Source of the DNA: Pithys albifrons albifrons
Taxonomy: Eukaryota; Chordata; Aves; Passeriformes; Thamnophilidae
Direction: 5' to 3'
Length of the DNA stretch: 64,000 nt
NCBI RefSeq assembly: GCF_047495875.1
Contig: NC_092460.1
Coordinates: 8,360,520-8,424,519, forward strand
A program made the translations under genes and the position numbers. This document shows positions 12,751-25,494 of this stretch, one piece after another (positions within the stretch are counted from its first letter, which is position 1; each line of letters opens with the position of its first letter). The notes under the pieces are model-generated. The model was not told where the DNA came from, ran no database searches, and saw nothing but the letters and a program-made list of their open reading frames with translations.

Positions 12751-15700
12751 CTGCCCAAAATGCCTGAGACCCAACACAGTCTGAATGCCAGCCCAGTGTT
12801 ACATACCTGTGAAGAGCACTACTGGTTGCTCTGAGGATAAGAGGTTTTCCAGAGCTAACTGTAAGCACCACTGCCCAAGGAAGGAGTAAAAAATCTCCCT
12901 TTAAGGACAAGACACTAATTTTATGGCTCAGACACAACGCAAGCAGTAATGAAGGAAGCAAGAGGGCACTTCCTACAAGGCAGGCATAGGCTGGACACTT
13001 AGAACACAAATGCAGCATTAAAAAAAATTGCTTCTGACACAAGAACAGCTGACAGAGATAATCTCCACAGCTCAGCATGAATTTATAGTCTTTCAACAAC
13101 TCTATTAGACAGGTGTGGTAGCAGCCAGATGTACTGCATGCACAGACCAAGTTTCTCTAGTGCCCATATGGCCCTGCAGCACACTGAGGTGGTGCCACCT
13201 GCCCTGGCATCACCCTCCTCTCCCACCACTCTCTGTCCACACAGAGGTATTGGTGTCAGCTAGAGAGGTAGCGAAGAGCTAGTCTAAATAATGAGTTCAG
13301 ACTTCAAAATGATGAGTGTTTCCACCCACAACACAGGGACCCCCAAATAGCTCTATCCAGACAGGTTTAAAAGCCAGCTTTACCTTTGGCCTTTAATTCT
13401 CTGCCCAAGTTATGAGCAGAGACAAGTCAAGCCATAAGGTGGGGTGGGCTCATGCTATTAGGGAAGGTAAGCTTATTAGCTGAAATGTAATAAATCTCTG
13501 TAGATATCTGGAATAGCAGAAGGCAACAGTTTGCTTAGCCATATCACTGGTAATGAGTTGGCAAGAGGAGAGCATTCCAAAACGTTAACCTAAAGCTTAA
13601 TTTGACTGGTATGCACTTTGGGAGGGTACTTAATAAGACTGGTTCACCCAAGATGGGGAATTATCTGTCTGCTCATGCCTTCCATGAAATGTAGCAGGAT
13701 ATAAAAGACTGTGATTTTAGCAGTTTAGAATACAAAATGCAGGGGGAAAAAGAAAATCTTTGAAAAGTGATTGATGCAGTCTAATCATGTTTCACAAAAT
13801 AGCATTTCAAATTATGTTAGATATTTTTATAGGATCTAGATGTGATAAAGAAAGTTTGCCAGGTGGCAAAGTAGGCAAGGGGGTGGAAAGAGTAAGAAAA
13901 TAATTTTATGTTGACTGCTTCTAATACACAGGCATGTGGATAATGCCATACAAACCACATCTAAAATGCAACAAAAAATTTGCCAGCTTAGCTGTGAGGG
14001 TTATGGAGCTTTGCTTTCTAATCAACACTTACCCATGTTTTTAAATATTGACCTGGTAAGCATGATCCCAAGGGAAAATAAATATCGAAAGGGATGATTT
14101 AATTCAATCATCCTGATTCCTGAATAACATGATCCTATTTCTTCAAAAACCCAGAAAGCAGTAACTTAAGTGAAGCTTATAGATCAGCTAATATATTTAC
14201 AGCCTTAAAATAACATGAGACACACTATAAAATACACTGAGATCCAAAGTTAATCTCTCTTTGCAATATTCTTGCAGCAAGTAAAGATGAATTTTACGGT
14301 GAAAAAAATCCATTTTATCAGGAGCAAGACTGAGCTTTCTAATAACTGAGTGACTTTCTAATGTGGTACATCATTTTACTTTACTTATAAAGAACAGTTT
14401 GCCAAATCTCCAGTTAGGCTTCATTTGATACACTAGAGATGTTGCAAAACTAATACCCTCTTTCAGAAAGTCTCTTTGCTCTTCATAATGACCACATTAC
14501 AATGCATTTTCGATGCACAGAAATGGTACTGTTACAATCAGCAGCTAAGTACTGTTCTGATGGTGTCAGCCAGGCAGCTTTTCCTTGGCTTCTCAGAGCT
14601 GTGAAACAGTTGCAAACACCATAAGCTCATGGGAAAAATCTTGCTCCCTCAAAACTCACTGTTCAGAGGTGCTGAACAGATTTAAACAATCTTTATTTAA
14701 CACATATTCTGATTTTCAGCATAGGATGAGATGGTGATTGGCATTTTTTACCCTCTCTATCTCCAGGAGAGCATAAGAGCACATTCCAGGTTCTGTGCTG
14801 GTTTTGTTCTGGGAACTCTGATACAAGCACACCTGAACTTAAAACAAAGGGAGGTTTAATATTACTTAAGATGGACCATTAAGCTCATTTCAGACTCATC
14901 ACCTCAGTCAAATCATTGTGCTCTTCAGTGAATTCCAGATGTAAAAAATACATCTGAAAGCTACTATAAAGTTATGCTGTAAAAGTGTTCCCAGGTTTAC
15001 ATACTCTCATTTCCATGCCACAAACCTGAAGATTTCTGATTTAGATTCACAGGAGGTAAAAAATCAGATATAAGGATTGCTCTGGGCAGGGCGCCATCTC
15101 TGCTGCAGAATTATGTTGGGGGGTGATATGCCATCAGCATTATCAGCTAAACCAACAGCCATACATACAAATGTCTGTCTCTGTACAAAGACATCAAAAA
15201 GGGACCAGACTAGACTCTGATTTACTTTCATTGCCTTTCTTTGACCTCTGGAAAGAAAACCACAGGCTCAGAAAACCCTCAATAATCATCTCTACCATAG
15301 CGTTGTCCTGGAGCACAGAAACTATAGATGACAAAAACCAGCAACAACTCAACCCTCCAGCAGTAACCTGTGACACTGGATTTACAGTAATTTAGGATAG
15401 ATTATAATTAAGTTACAGAGGGATATTTTCCTGCACACTTGCTCTGCATCATGTGTAGTGCTTAGGAATTAAACAAGAAACCACATGTATCACTGGTAAT
15501 AACCTGACACCAACCCAATGCTGATGACACCCCTGAAAGGATGTCACACACCCTCTGCTCCCAACCACTCCTCTTCTCTCCCTTGCATGCTTTCATGCTT
15601 TCCCATCACATCCCATCTGGGAACAACACTGACATTTCAGCTGGATCTGTTCTGTGACTTGACTAACGATGGATGGTGTGGGCAGTGCAGATGAAGTCAC

Positions 15701-17705
15701 GATTAGGATGACTACATAACTATCTCACTGATTGTGCAAAAATGACACGTTCCACTTATTTGCACGATTTGAGCCCTAAGTGATTCTTACATCTCTCAGC
15801 AGCCTATTAACAAGGAGAGACTTTGTGAATGGAGTAGCCGGGTAAACACTTCAAACAAACACATCAATTATGCATAGTCAGTATACTTTTTCTACCTTAG
15901 GGATCAAACTGGAACAAGACTAAAGAATTATGTTTTATTTGTATTAAAAATGTATTAGCTACTGTCCGAGAAGGTTTTTTAGAACATTTGGTATGCTACC
16001 CAGGAAATTCTGTCTGAAGCTTGCATTGTTTATTGTTGCCAATGCTAGGAGAAACTTGGCACTGTTATGTCTGAGAACTACAGTAATAATTCTTCAGGCA
16101 GAGCAGCTTATATTTAATAAGAATAACTTTTTCATCTGAGACAGAAGATCTAAAAGGAAAGGAAGCCCCAATTTTACCCATCTATTTTCTATATTCAGAC
16201 TTTACAACCAATCTCTCTTTTATGGCACAAAGCGAAACTCTGCAATAATTTATGAATAGATCCTGTGCTCACCTTTGCTCGAAACGTGCCACAACACCAA
16301 CTGGTAACGAGAGACTATGAAGACTGTGCAGCTTCATGGAAGATACAGAGGGTAAAAATGTGTAATTTTTCTAAGGGGTTCACAAATCCTGTGGAAAATC
16401 CTGCAGAACAGGGCGACATGTGAACTAGAATTTCCTGACTGAAATGCTAGATTTTTCCATCTATGTCCCAGAATGTAAACCATATGTAATATACTTGATT
16501 AATCCTCTGAGAAACAAATGGGTATGAGTACTGGATGACTACAAAGTCTGTTTTTTTCAGGATTTTTTTGTTTCTAAAAAAGAAATAAAATTAAATTTTT
16601 AAAAAGAGATGGGTAGACAGCCATAAAAAAACTATCCTTCTGAAATCCAGGCTGGATGTTTAACAACTGGGAGAAAACAGCAACTCACCAGAGGCAGCTT
16701 CTGTGTTTGGGAGAGAGGAAAGGAGACAAACACACAGCTTTACATCTCCTTTGATTGTGTAATTAAGACTGATTCTAGCAAAACTCTCTGAAGACTTGGA
16801 TAGCAAGAAATAGATGCTTTATTTACAGCTTCTCTCATCCTCTCTATTTTTTAAAGAAAAAAGGTCAAGTCAAAATGCACGATATTTAGAGCATATAAGA
16901 AGGATAGGAACAAAGCAATCTTTGCTATCACTGAGAAAAGTTATTTGCAGCAAACAAGCCACACTTTGTAGCTTCTCAATGCTCAGAGACACGAGAGAGA
17001 CTCCACAAGGGGCTGTTGTCCCTTCCCTAGAGCAGACAACAGGTGAGTAATGGAGCCTGCAGGAGGGCTGGGGGTCCCTCCACTTTGTCCCAGCTGTCAG
17101 AGCACTCCGCTCTATGTCTGCTTTGTGATGTTAGACAAAGTCACTGAGTCAGACATCAACAATGCACAACAGAAAGCAAAACAAAAAAAAAGTATTATTG
17201 TAGTTAGGGAACTAATTTGTTTTTTAGTCTAATGGTTATAATCAGTAGATTTCCTGAGTATCAATCTTTCTGAACCACAGAAGGGGTGAGATTATAGACT
17301 GACAACTGTAATTTTTATATATTTGACATCTAAGTGTCATTTTCAGGAGTCTGGTAATGAAAACTCCACAAGACATTTTTCTATAAATTAAAAAAAAAAC
17401 AAAACATGGCATGGCTACAGAAGTGGGGCTTCTTTTAAGGCAGGATATTTTTAAATCATAGAAGTAAACTGTGTTTAAATGCAGACATTAGACTCTATAA
17501 ATATACCTACACTGGCTCTTTAGAACATCAAGGATGAGAGAAAGAAAAGGAGGCGAAAGAGCACACAAGTGTGTGCTGATCAAACTTTTAGGGCAAGTTA
17601 TTAAAATAAAACCACTAAAATGTAAGGGGGCAACTATGAGAATTAATGCTAACAAATTCGTATGTAATTTAATGAAGCAAGTTAATAATGGCATCCCACT
17701 TGGGA

Positions 17706-17731
17706 TTAATTGCAATACATTAATCAATTAA
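17706..17731. promoter_or_regulatory. inverted TTAATTG/CAATTAA pair, homeodomain-type motifs
   Basis: TTAATTG at 17706-17712 and CAATTAA at 17725-17731 form an inverted pair with another ATTAAT between them, and further TAAT cores lie on either side from about 17640 to 17750. TAATTA/TTAATTG words are typical homeodomain binding cores. In AT-rich DNA such clusters also occur by chance, so an enhancer role is only a possibility. Confidence 0.25.
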
Positions 17732-18229
17732 GAATCATTAAGAAAGCAAAAAAAACTGTAGGTCAAAAACATTTACAATGCTGTAAACTGGAAGATAGTG
17801 ATTCTGACATTCAAATGAACATTAAACTAGAAGAGCACAAAGATCTATTTCCCATGCAATGCACACAACTAACTCTCATTAATGGTTATGGCAGATAGCT
17901 CAAGATATTGAGGAGAGATCCCATAAAATATACAAAGAGTGGTTTTCAGATTTGTAGCATTGCATAACTTTGGAGTCCAAGTCCTTTCAACAAAAGCAAG
18001 AAATTTTGCAATTCCCTCCCAGCATCAGTAATTGTGGTGTTTCCACTAAATAAATCTGAGCAAAGGCCTGTGATTTATCATCAAAAGTAGAAGTCACTCA
18101 ATAACCCATCCCCATTGTTAGTTAGCCACCCTCCTCACTGCTCCCAAACCAGAGAAGTGACAGCACAAGTTGTGAGTTATCATCTCAAAATGTGCAGTTA
18201 AGAAAGCATTTAAAGTGCATTTGGGGGGA

Positions 18230-18270
18230 AAAAAATCTAATTCTAATTTTTACCTTCAATTAGATTTTTT
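18230..18270. repeat. perfect 13-bp inverted repeat, 15-nt loop
   Basis: AAAAAATCTAATT at 18230-18242 is exactly reverse-complementary to AATTAGATTTTTT at 18258-18270. The arms are AT-rich, so the hairpin is only moderately stable. It could be a relic of a small inverted-repeat transposon or simple chance in AT-rich DNA. No target-site duplication is obvious. Confidence 0.7.
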
Positions 18271-19710
18271 CAGCCACTTTGGCAGTTCATTTCTGTAGAT
18301 ATGTCTGAGATTTAAAACAAAAAGAAGGCAAAAGACTGTCTGTGCATCCTGGTATTTTGCTCTGCACTGTAAAAGCAACTGCATGGCACCACTTTGTGTA
18401 GAGCCCATATCCTTTAAAACTTAATCTAACAAAAAAGGCTTAATTGAAAATATTGCATTTTAGAGGTCATCTGACAACATCAGGCTTCCTGCCTTATTGG
18501 AAAATACCATGAATGAGTTCATAGAGCTGAAAAGAAGAAGGAAAAGGAAGACGATTGTTTGGGCACTGAAGAAGATAAGTGCACATAAGGTAGATTATCC
18601 TTCTACACTGCACAGTCAGCCTGTGGATAGGAAAGTTTCAACACAGCAGGTTGCAGCCATCATGATCTGGAGACTGCAAATGCCTCTTGGCAGAGCACAG
18701 GCAGGCAGAAGCGGAACGATGTGTTTGCTTCCAAGAACGATCTGTTTCAGCCTCCCTGTCAGTCTGTGCCTCCAAATCCAGCCCACCTTTTGCTCACACA
18801 TTTGTACCTCGTTCCTCCAAGCACACTTGCTCAGGATGTTCAGGCTGCTGTGTGAACACCTCTGCTCTCAGCACTCACAGACTGAGCCACATGTGATCCT
18901 GCCCATGAGAAGCCACGACAAATGTGCAGCTGTGTGAGTGAGAGCCTGAGCCCACAGCACCCTGCACAGCCACAGAAGCTGCCTGTGTTTGCTTGGGGTT
19001 TGACATAAGGGATTGATTACCCAGAGCCCAGGCTCTTCACAGTGACCCCAGCAGCAAAGGTCTGCTGTCAATGGACAGAAAGTTTGGAAAAGTGAAGATT
19101 ATCTGGTAGAAAACAATCCCACAGGTGAAAGGGCCAGTGTTTCTCCAGTGCAACTCAGCTCACCAGCAAAGCCCTCATTTCTTGAGCTCAGCAGCACTGA
19201 GTGATGAACATAACAGCTCACAGCCCTGATCTGTCCCGGCTCCTTGTCCTGTCCAAATTGCTCATGACTTTTGCTCAGTGAGGTCCCAGGTGATCTTCAA
19301 GAAAGGGATGTGGCTCTGACCATCTCACAACTGCATCTTCCTCCACAGCTAAAAATGCTTTGAAGCTTCTCTAGTAAACTCAAGGGCTTCATCAGGGATT
19401 GTTTGTTAAGTGCTCCCAAGAATCATCCCACTCATTTATGTTACTAAAATAAAAGATGAAGAACCATATTACAAGAAACCTTAATTTTTTAAAGAATCAC
19501 TGTTGTAAACAGCAGTTTTACTATTAAATAACATCTGAAACATTACCAATTTAGTCAAAGATACAGATCAGAATAAAGTTAAAGTCATTGTTAAGCACTT
19601 GAAACTCAATAAGCACCAAAACTGAAACTGGAGAGATACAGATACAGATATATGTTTTACTCACAGAGTACTCACTCACCCCATCTGTTCTCCCCTTTCT
19701 TATTTTACAT

Positions 19711-19730
19711 AAAATATTCAAAAATATTCA
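19711..19730. repeat. 10-bp tandem duplication
   Basis: AAAATATTCA occurs twice in direct succession. A short run of GATACA units also lies nearby at about 19634-19651. Confidence 0.8.
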
Positions 19731-22348
19731 TATTTCCCAAAGAAACTTTTAACATAAGTTGAAATAAAACTCAGAATTTTGGGCTTTGTTAAAAAATATT
19801 TTTGTTTTCTTTAATGGAAAGGGTAGACTATATTTTTTAGAAACAGCTTCCATGAATTTTTATCTTCTACCCAAACTCACCTACAATCAATGGCCCCAGT
19901 GCAAGATTTTGCTCAGCATGAATACTTGTTGTGTGACACCTAAACTTGCATGTTTTGGCTAAACAAACCACCTCTGGAGGCTGTTCCGTGCCATTCACCT
20001 ACTGAACTCAACTAAAATCCAACAGACTTTGAGAAACTCTTAAAATTTTGTATTTAAATTCTCCATGATGTAAAATCCCTTTTGATAATTTAATCTCCAG
20101 TTATTTACGGGAAAAGCAGGAGAATCTTTCTCTGCTCCAGAGACACTTCATATGGTACTAGGCAGCATTACATGTATTGTACAAGATGAGCCTCAGAAAA
20201 ATGTACTCTCAGTGCTGTACTGGCCATATCTACCTACTATGACTGTGTCTATGTCAGGGTAGCTATTTTGTACCTCCACACTATTCTTCAACCACTTAAA
20301 GGCTCTAGTACTGCTTTTTTTAGTAACAACTAATACTTTTAAACAACTGCAACATTTAAAATGCTAAGAAACTCGATTTAGTGAGGAAGGACACACTTCA
20401 AATTGTTTTGCTTGTCTTTGCTTGCATGGAGAGTTAATAGAATAGAGGCATTGCATAAGCAGCTTTAGCCTGTGCACACTGTCATGTTATGAAGATAAAA
20501 AAAAATATACCTATACTAATACTAAATAACACTGCTAATCAATAATAACAGTTTTATTATTCATAAGGTACTATTAATAAAACACCAGGCGTTCTAATGT
20601 AACCATGAAAAGAATTAATACTGTAATTTAATTTTAAGGTCTTTACATCTATCTGAAGTCTATTAAAATAAATGAAAAGTGTCTCAATGACTGTAGATGA
20701 TGCCCTGCACATTAATGATGCCACATGTTATTTTAACTACAGCAAATCACCTTTAAGATATTGCCCAAACACTGGAGCACTGATTATGCTTCATGTGGGT
20801 GGCTATAATGTTCCAAGAGAAACACACACCTCTCTCTCCATTCTCATTTCCAAAATCAAGCTAGTTTTGCCCAGACTTTCAAAAAGCATTAAAGTAAGGG
20901 AGAGGTGGAATTAGGGAATTGCCAGGAACTGAGATGGGGACATGGGACCTTTGTCTCCTGCTTGATGTGGGTTTCTCAAGAACTACTGTATTTAAAGCAC
21001 TTATTCACTGAACTTATTTAGTTATGATGAGAAACGCATGAAACAGTTTATGAAAGGCAAGAAGAGGAAAGAAAAAGTATTCTAAGGGAAGTTAAAAGCA
21101 GAAATCTGTTGTTTCAGAAATATAGATTTAAAAAAAGCATATTTGTGCCAAATATTCAATGGCTTTGATGGTGTTCCACCAATTTATTCTGTGATCAGCT
21201 CATTTAGGTTATTATGAAAAGTGAGTCATTGATCTCCTTGAAGGAGCACACCAAGAACTACTATCAAAAGATCTCAGAAAAAACAAGGCCACAATTACTT
21301 GTTTTACTGAAGAACAAATCTCTGCATGCACGAGTTAGTAGTAAATATGAAGATATTTACATACAAATAACACACACATAAAAGTTAAAAGGACTACACA
21401 GTATTTTTTCAATAACTTTAAAAAAGTGTTTGCATTGGAAAAGAAAATTAAGAAAGGCAACCCAGCAAAAGACCTGTAAACCCCTTGATTTTTATCCCAT
21501 GTACTTTAGAAAATACTGCTCGTTGCACATTTGCTGCCAAGTACCTAATTACCCTTAAAAATCTAGCTCTGCACTGCTAAAGCTCTTGAGTGATCGAGGC
21601 ATCAACATCACTCATCATTATGGAGCTAATTTTAATGATGAAAGCATTGCTAAAAGTTATTTTAAAATTCATTTTTACTTTAACTTCTTTAGAGATGATT
21701 TGTTTGAGTACCTGAGACACAGTAACTAATCACTGATGGTTTTCTTTGCAAATATAAAATAGATTTATATGCCCTCCCCGTAGGAACAAGAATTCCATCA
21801 CCTCCTCCTGAATTTCTGAGCTATCGAATATTTGATGAGTGCTTAGGGAATCAGTATTGTGTCTTTTCACAGCAGTAATCAAGGAATGAAGTATTCTCTG
21901 TCATAATGAATCTACTGCAGGACTAAAGGATGAATATTTCAAATGCAAAAGCAATATGTTTGTTTTGAACACATTTAAGTTTGGCTTTAATAAAGCAAGT
22001 AGTGAAGTGTGCAATGAATTATATTGTTAGATGGTTAAAACAGAGTCATGCAATATGTCTGAATGCATTTAATTCAAGTAACTACTCATTTTAAATGTGA
22101 CTTATAAATATGTATTGCATGTATATAGACAAATGGATGACTCAGGAACCATGAGAGGCCTTCCACTCCTGGCTTGCTTCAAAACCAGCTCAGCCTGATA
22201 ATTAACCAAGGCCTGGAGCCAGAACATCATTAACCACAAGCTGAATGTTATGTGGGCTGAAATTGAGCATGTGCACCAACTATTCAAGTCAGGGTCATTT
22301 AAATCAAGCCTAAGGTGCCAGGCTGGGCTGGGACCTGCTATGTGTGTT

Positions 22349-22363
22349 CCAGCAGATGGTGGG
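22349..22363 (+). promoter_or_regulatory. weaker CTCF-like motif
   Basis: CCAGCAGATGGTGGG agrees with the CTCF core CCASYAGRKGG but has T where the following C is expected and a poor 3' end. It is on the same strand as the better site at 50878. A lone E-box-like CAGATG within it is an alternative reading. Confidence 0.2.
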
Positions 22364-24515
22364 TCCCCATGTGCAGCCACAGGCAAATTTAAGATGCCCC
22401 CAAAGCAATGACTTCTCAGCTGGGTTTGTCACTGTAGTGGGACTATTTCTGCAAATCCAGAAGCCTTTCCTGCAAACCAAGAGGATGCTGTTGGCAGCAG
22501 GTGGTGGGCATGAAAATTAAACATCTCCCACTCCCACCAGCTTCACTTTGAGAGACACCACATCACCCCAATACTGAGAGTAAGGGCCACAATGTGCTGC
22601 CCCGAAAAACTTGTCAGAAGGCAAAGAGAAATCACTGGCATTCTCTCATTTGTCTCCAGAGAACTTTGATTTTTGCTAAAATAACAAGTGAGTTTTCTTT
22701 AACAACACATTAAAACCAGCTTTCATAGCCCAGTTAGAGATTTCAGGCCAGCTCATCTCTTTTGCAAATTGAGAATACCTGCTGGAGTCTTCACAGTGCT
22801 ATTTTCTGTGAGACTCTCTCTGTCTATACACCATGAGATACAGAGATGAACAGTTAAAATAGTTTGTATTTGCAAGAATTGTTTCCTGAGTTCAACTAGT
22901 AATTTTTTTTGTCAGGTCAACTAACTTGCAGCACACAAACAGAAACAGAATTCATCAACAGAGCTTACAATGAAAGCAATGAGAAAAGCCCAGATTTAAC
23001 TTGCATTTGTTACAAAGTTCCAAGTGCTTCAATTATACAAGTTCAGAACCAATGTACTTTACCTGGAAATTGCCCCTGAAATAATGAATTCAATAAGGAA
23101 AATTCTTATATAGTCCAAGTTAAATTATTTAAAAAGGAAGAAAGAAGGTTCTTAATTATTTAATGTTTCACCAATAATTATATAGTTCAGTATAATGTTC
23201 ACTCACTGGAGAACCTGATTTTCAAAGGAACATTTGTGAACATCAGTCAGACAAAAAACATCTGCCAGGCTATAAGCTCAGTTGGTGCAGTGCATATTCA
23301 TTCCAACACAGCATTACTGTATTAGCAAAGATCTAAGTCTTGACTTATTGGCAAATCTATCCAATTAATTTACCTTAAAATATTTACATAGAAAAGCATG
23401 CAGGATTCAGTTTTCTAATGCATTTGTAAAAAGCAGTATGACCTGTCTTGCCCCAATTTTTTAAAGCTAAGTTCTAGGTAAATGACTTTGAGATGGCACT
23501 ACAGCTCTGGAAAATTGAAAGCTATAAAATTAGTACCTGAGTAATCTAAAGTGCCAATCAAAATGTGGCCGTGGACATCTTAGGGACATTTCATTCAAAA
23601 GTCACTAAGAATCAGTTTTAAAAGACAGCTTTAAATTAGCTGCATGAAATACCAGCCATGGAATGCTTATCCACATGGAGCCCTAGGGAACAAGGCTCAG
23701 GGAACACCAAGTATTTCTGAATAAAAAGGTTTTTCCAAGCTGTGGATCACCAGCTCCAGCACAGAATACACAGCTGAGGGAGCTCAAACAGCACCTTAGT
23801 CAAACAAAGTACAGATCTGCAAAGGATTAGCATCCCCAATTAATAACCCTATGTACAACAACTCAGGCTCTATAGGACAAACTCTGGAAAACCCTAAAGA
23901 TTGCCAAAATAGCAGTTATGTTGATGTCCTCAGACTTTACTTACATGGCCAGAATACAGCACATGCCCTTCCAGACTGGGGACTCGACTCTAAAAGTCTC
24001 CCTTGACTGTTCTCTGTCTTGGACCAAAGCTACCCAGAAGAAAAACCTGATACAGTCACAAGTTTAACAGCACAGCATCGATTTCTCATTTCAACCCACA
24101 GGCAAAGAAAATACCACCAAAAAAAGAAAACCATTTCCATTCAGCCACAAAACAGGTTGTCCCTGGGGCACTTTGCCAAAGGATTACCTTACCCCCATTC
24201 TCTGGAAGAGATCAGAGATTGTTTATCAGTAATGGCTTCACATTTCCCAGCTCCCAGAGCAGAGCAGCCCAGCTGCACCACCATCCAGACTTTACAGCCT
24301 CATGTCCTGCAGACTACAGGGCTGGAAATGATGAAAAGTATGGATTTCTGCTTCCCTGAAGGGACTGCAACACTCAACTGCGGTCTTGAAGAGCCTGAGG
24401 TCTCTTACAATCAAAGATGGCTTTTTTAACAGCATTACAGATTATTTAAAGTTATTTTTAGTGAGTTTAATGGCTCCCTTGGAATTGTGCAAAGTGGGAG
24501 TTGCAGTAAGTGCAG

Positions 24516-24533
24516 CACCTGCCTTTGCAGGTG
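24516..24533. repeat. 7-bp hairpin built from two CACCTG boxes
   Basis: CACCTGC (24516-24522) and GCAGGTG (24527-24533) flank a CTTT loop. Each arm carries a CACCTG/CAGGTG core of the kind bound by ZEB and SNAIL repressors. It is compact and symmetrical but short. Confidence 0.5.
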
Positions 24534-25448
24534 GGGAATAAAAACACAGTCCCACTACAATTTTAAGATCCTCTGAAAACAGGACTTAGGGAATAAATGT
24601 CACATAGAGACTAGAAAATGGTGTGACGCAGGGCAGTGCTTCACAGGGCTGATGTGAAGCACATGAGGGTAATTTAGCAATTAAATTCCAGACTGATGAT
24701 GCCACATGTTACACACCATGGCACAACACATGCTCCTGACATGGCACATGCACATAACCCACAGCTCTTCACTATGGTATAAAACAGCCTTTGGTTGTTC
24801 TGTTCCCAAACTTCTGCCTCCTGTGGCCAAATTCAATTTGCCCAAAGCTTCCCATATCACATCAGGATTAAGAAGTCTGGGGAATCATCATGCTATGTCA
24901 CTGTGAATTATCACAGCTCCACCAACTTCGCCCTAACACGAAATGCCACAGAAGTGCTCTGAATCCAACAGTGATGAATTTAACATGCCTCCTTCCACTA
25001 GCCTGATGTCAGCAGTTACAGCAATTTATGCAATACAAGGATCTGTCCTTTTCTCCTTATCAAAGCATTTGATCAAAATCAGTTACATGGAAAAAGACAA
25101 CCTTACTTAATTTGAGCAGCAGAGTCAGGCTTGTCACTCTAACATCATAAGAAAAAGGGAGGTATTTACATATGGGTACTTGCATATTCCTTTTTATCTG
25201 GCTTCACAAAGATAACAGCAAGATCACTTTCTTCCTCACTAAAAACTAGCATGAAACCTCACAGAGGATCAGCATTTTCTCTTGCTTTTCCCTCCCTCCT
25301 TTCTTTGCTTTTGAAAAGCAAGACCTTAAGAAATTTCAAATCTTCATTAGCCACTTCCCTGCCTGTGAGAGCCTGATGGTGTGGAGGGGCTCCAGCTCCC
25401 TCCATTCAGTTCACCCTCAAGTCAGAAAGGTAAAATTCTATTTCCGAT

Positions 25449-25494
25449 GCCACGTGACAAGAAGCTCACACTGCTGAATGCACTGCCACGTGGC
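25449..25494. promoter_or_regulatory. pair of CACGTG E-boxes
   Basis: GCCACGTGAC at 25449-25458 and the perfect 10-bp palindrome GCCACGTGGC at 25485-25494 each contain the CACGTG core. This core is recognised by bHLH-ZIP and bHLH-PAS factors such as USF, MYC/MAX, TFE and CLOCK/BMAL1. The flanks are the same on the left side and the cores are 36 bp apart. CpG-containing hexamers are rare in this window, so two close copies are less expected than usual. Confidence 0.4.

Noticed and set aside
12614..13150. The longest open frame of the window, 178 codons on the minus strand
   Set aside because: By a rough count of stop-codon intervals in six frames of AT-rich DNA, about one frame of this length in a few such windows is expected by chance. 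The translation shows no domain, no signal peptide of convincing form, and no splice context.
18497..18937. 146-codon plus-strand open frame with a basic stretch near its start
   Set aside because: It needs a TTG start, lies in a patch with more G and C where several frames on both strands are open, and its product has no recognisable family.
24019..24429. 136-codon plus-strand open frame
   Set aside because: TTG start, random-looking composition and no homology recognised. A few such frames are expected in 64 kb.
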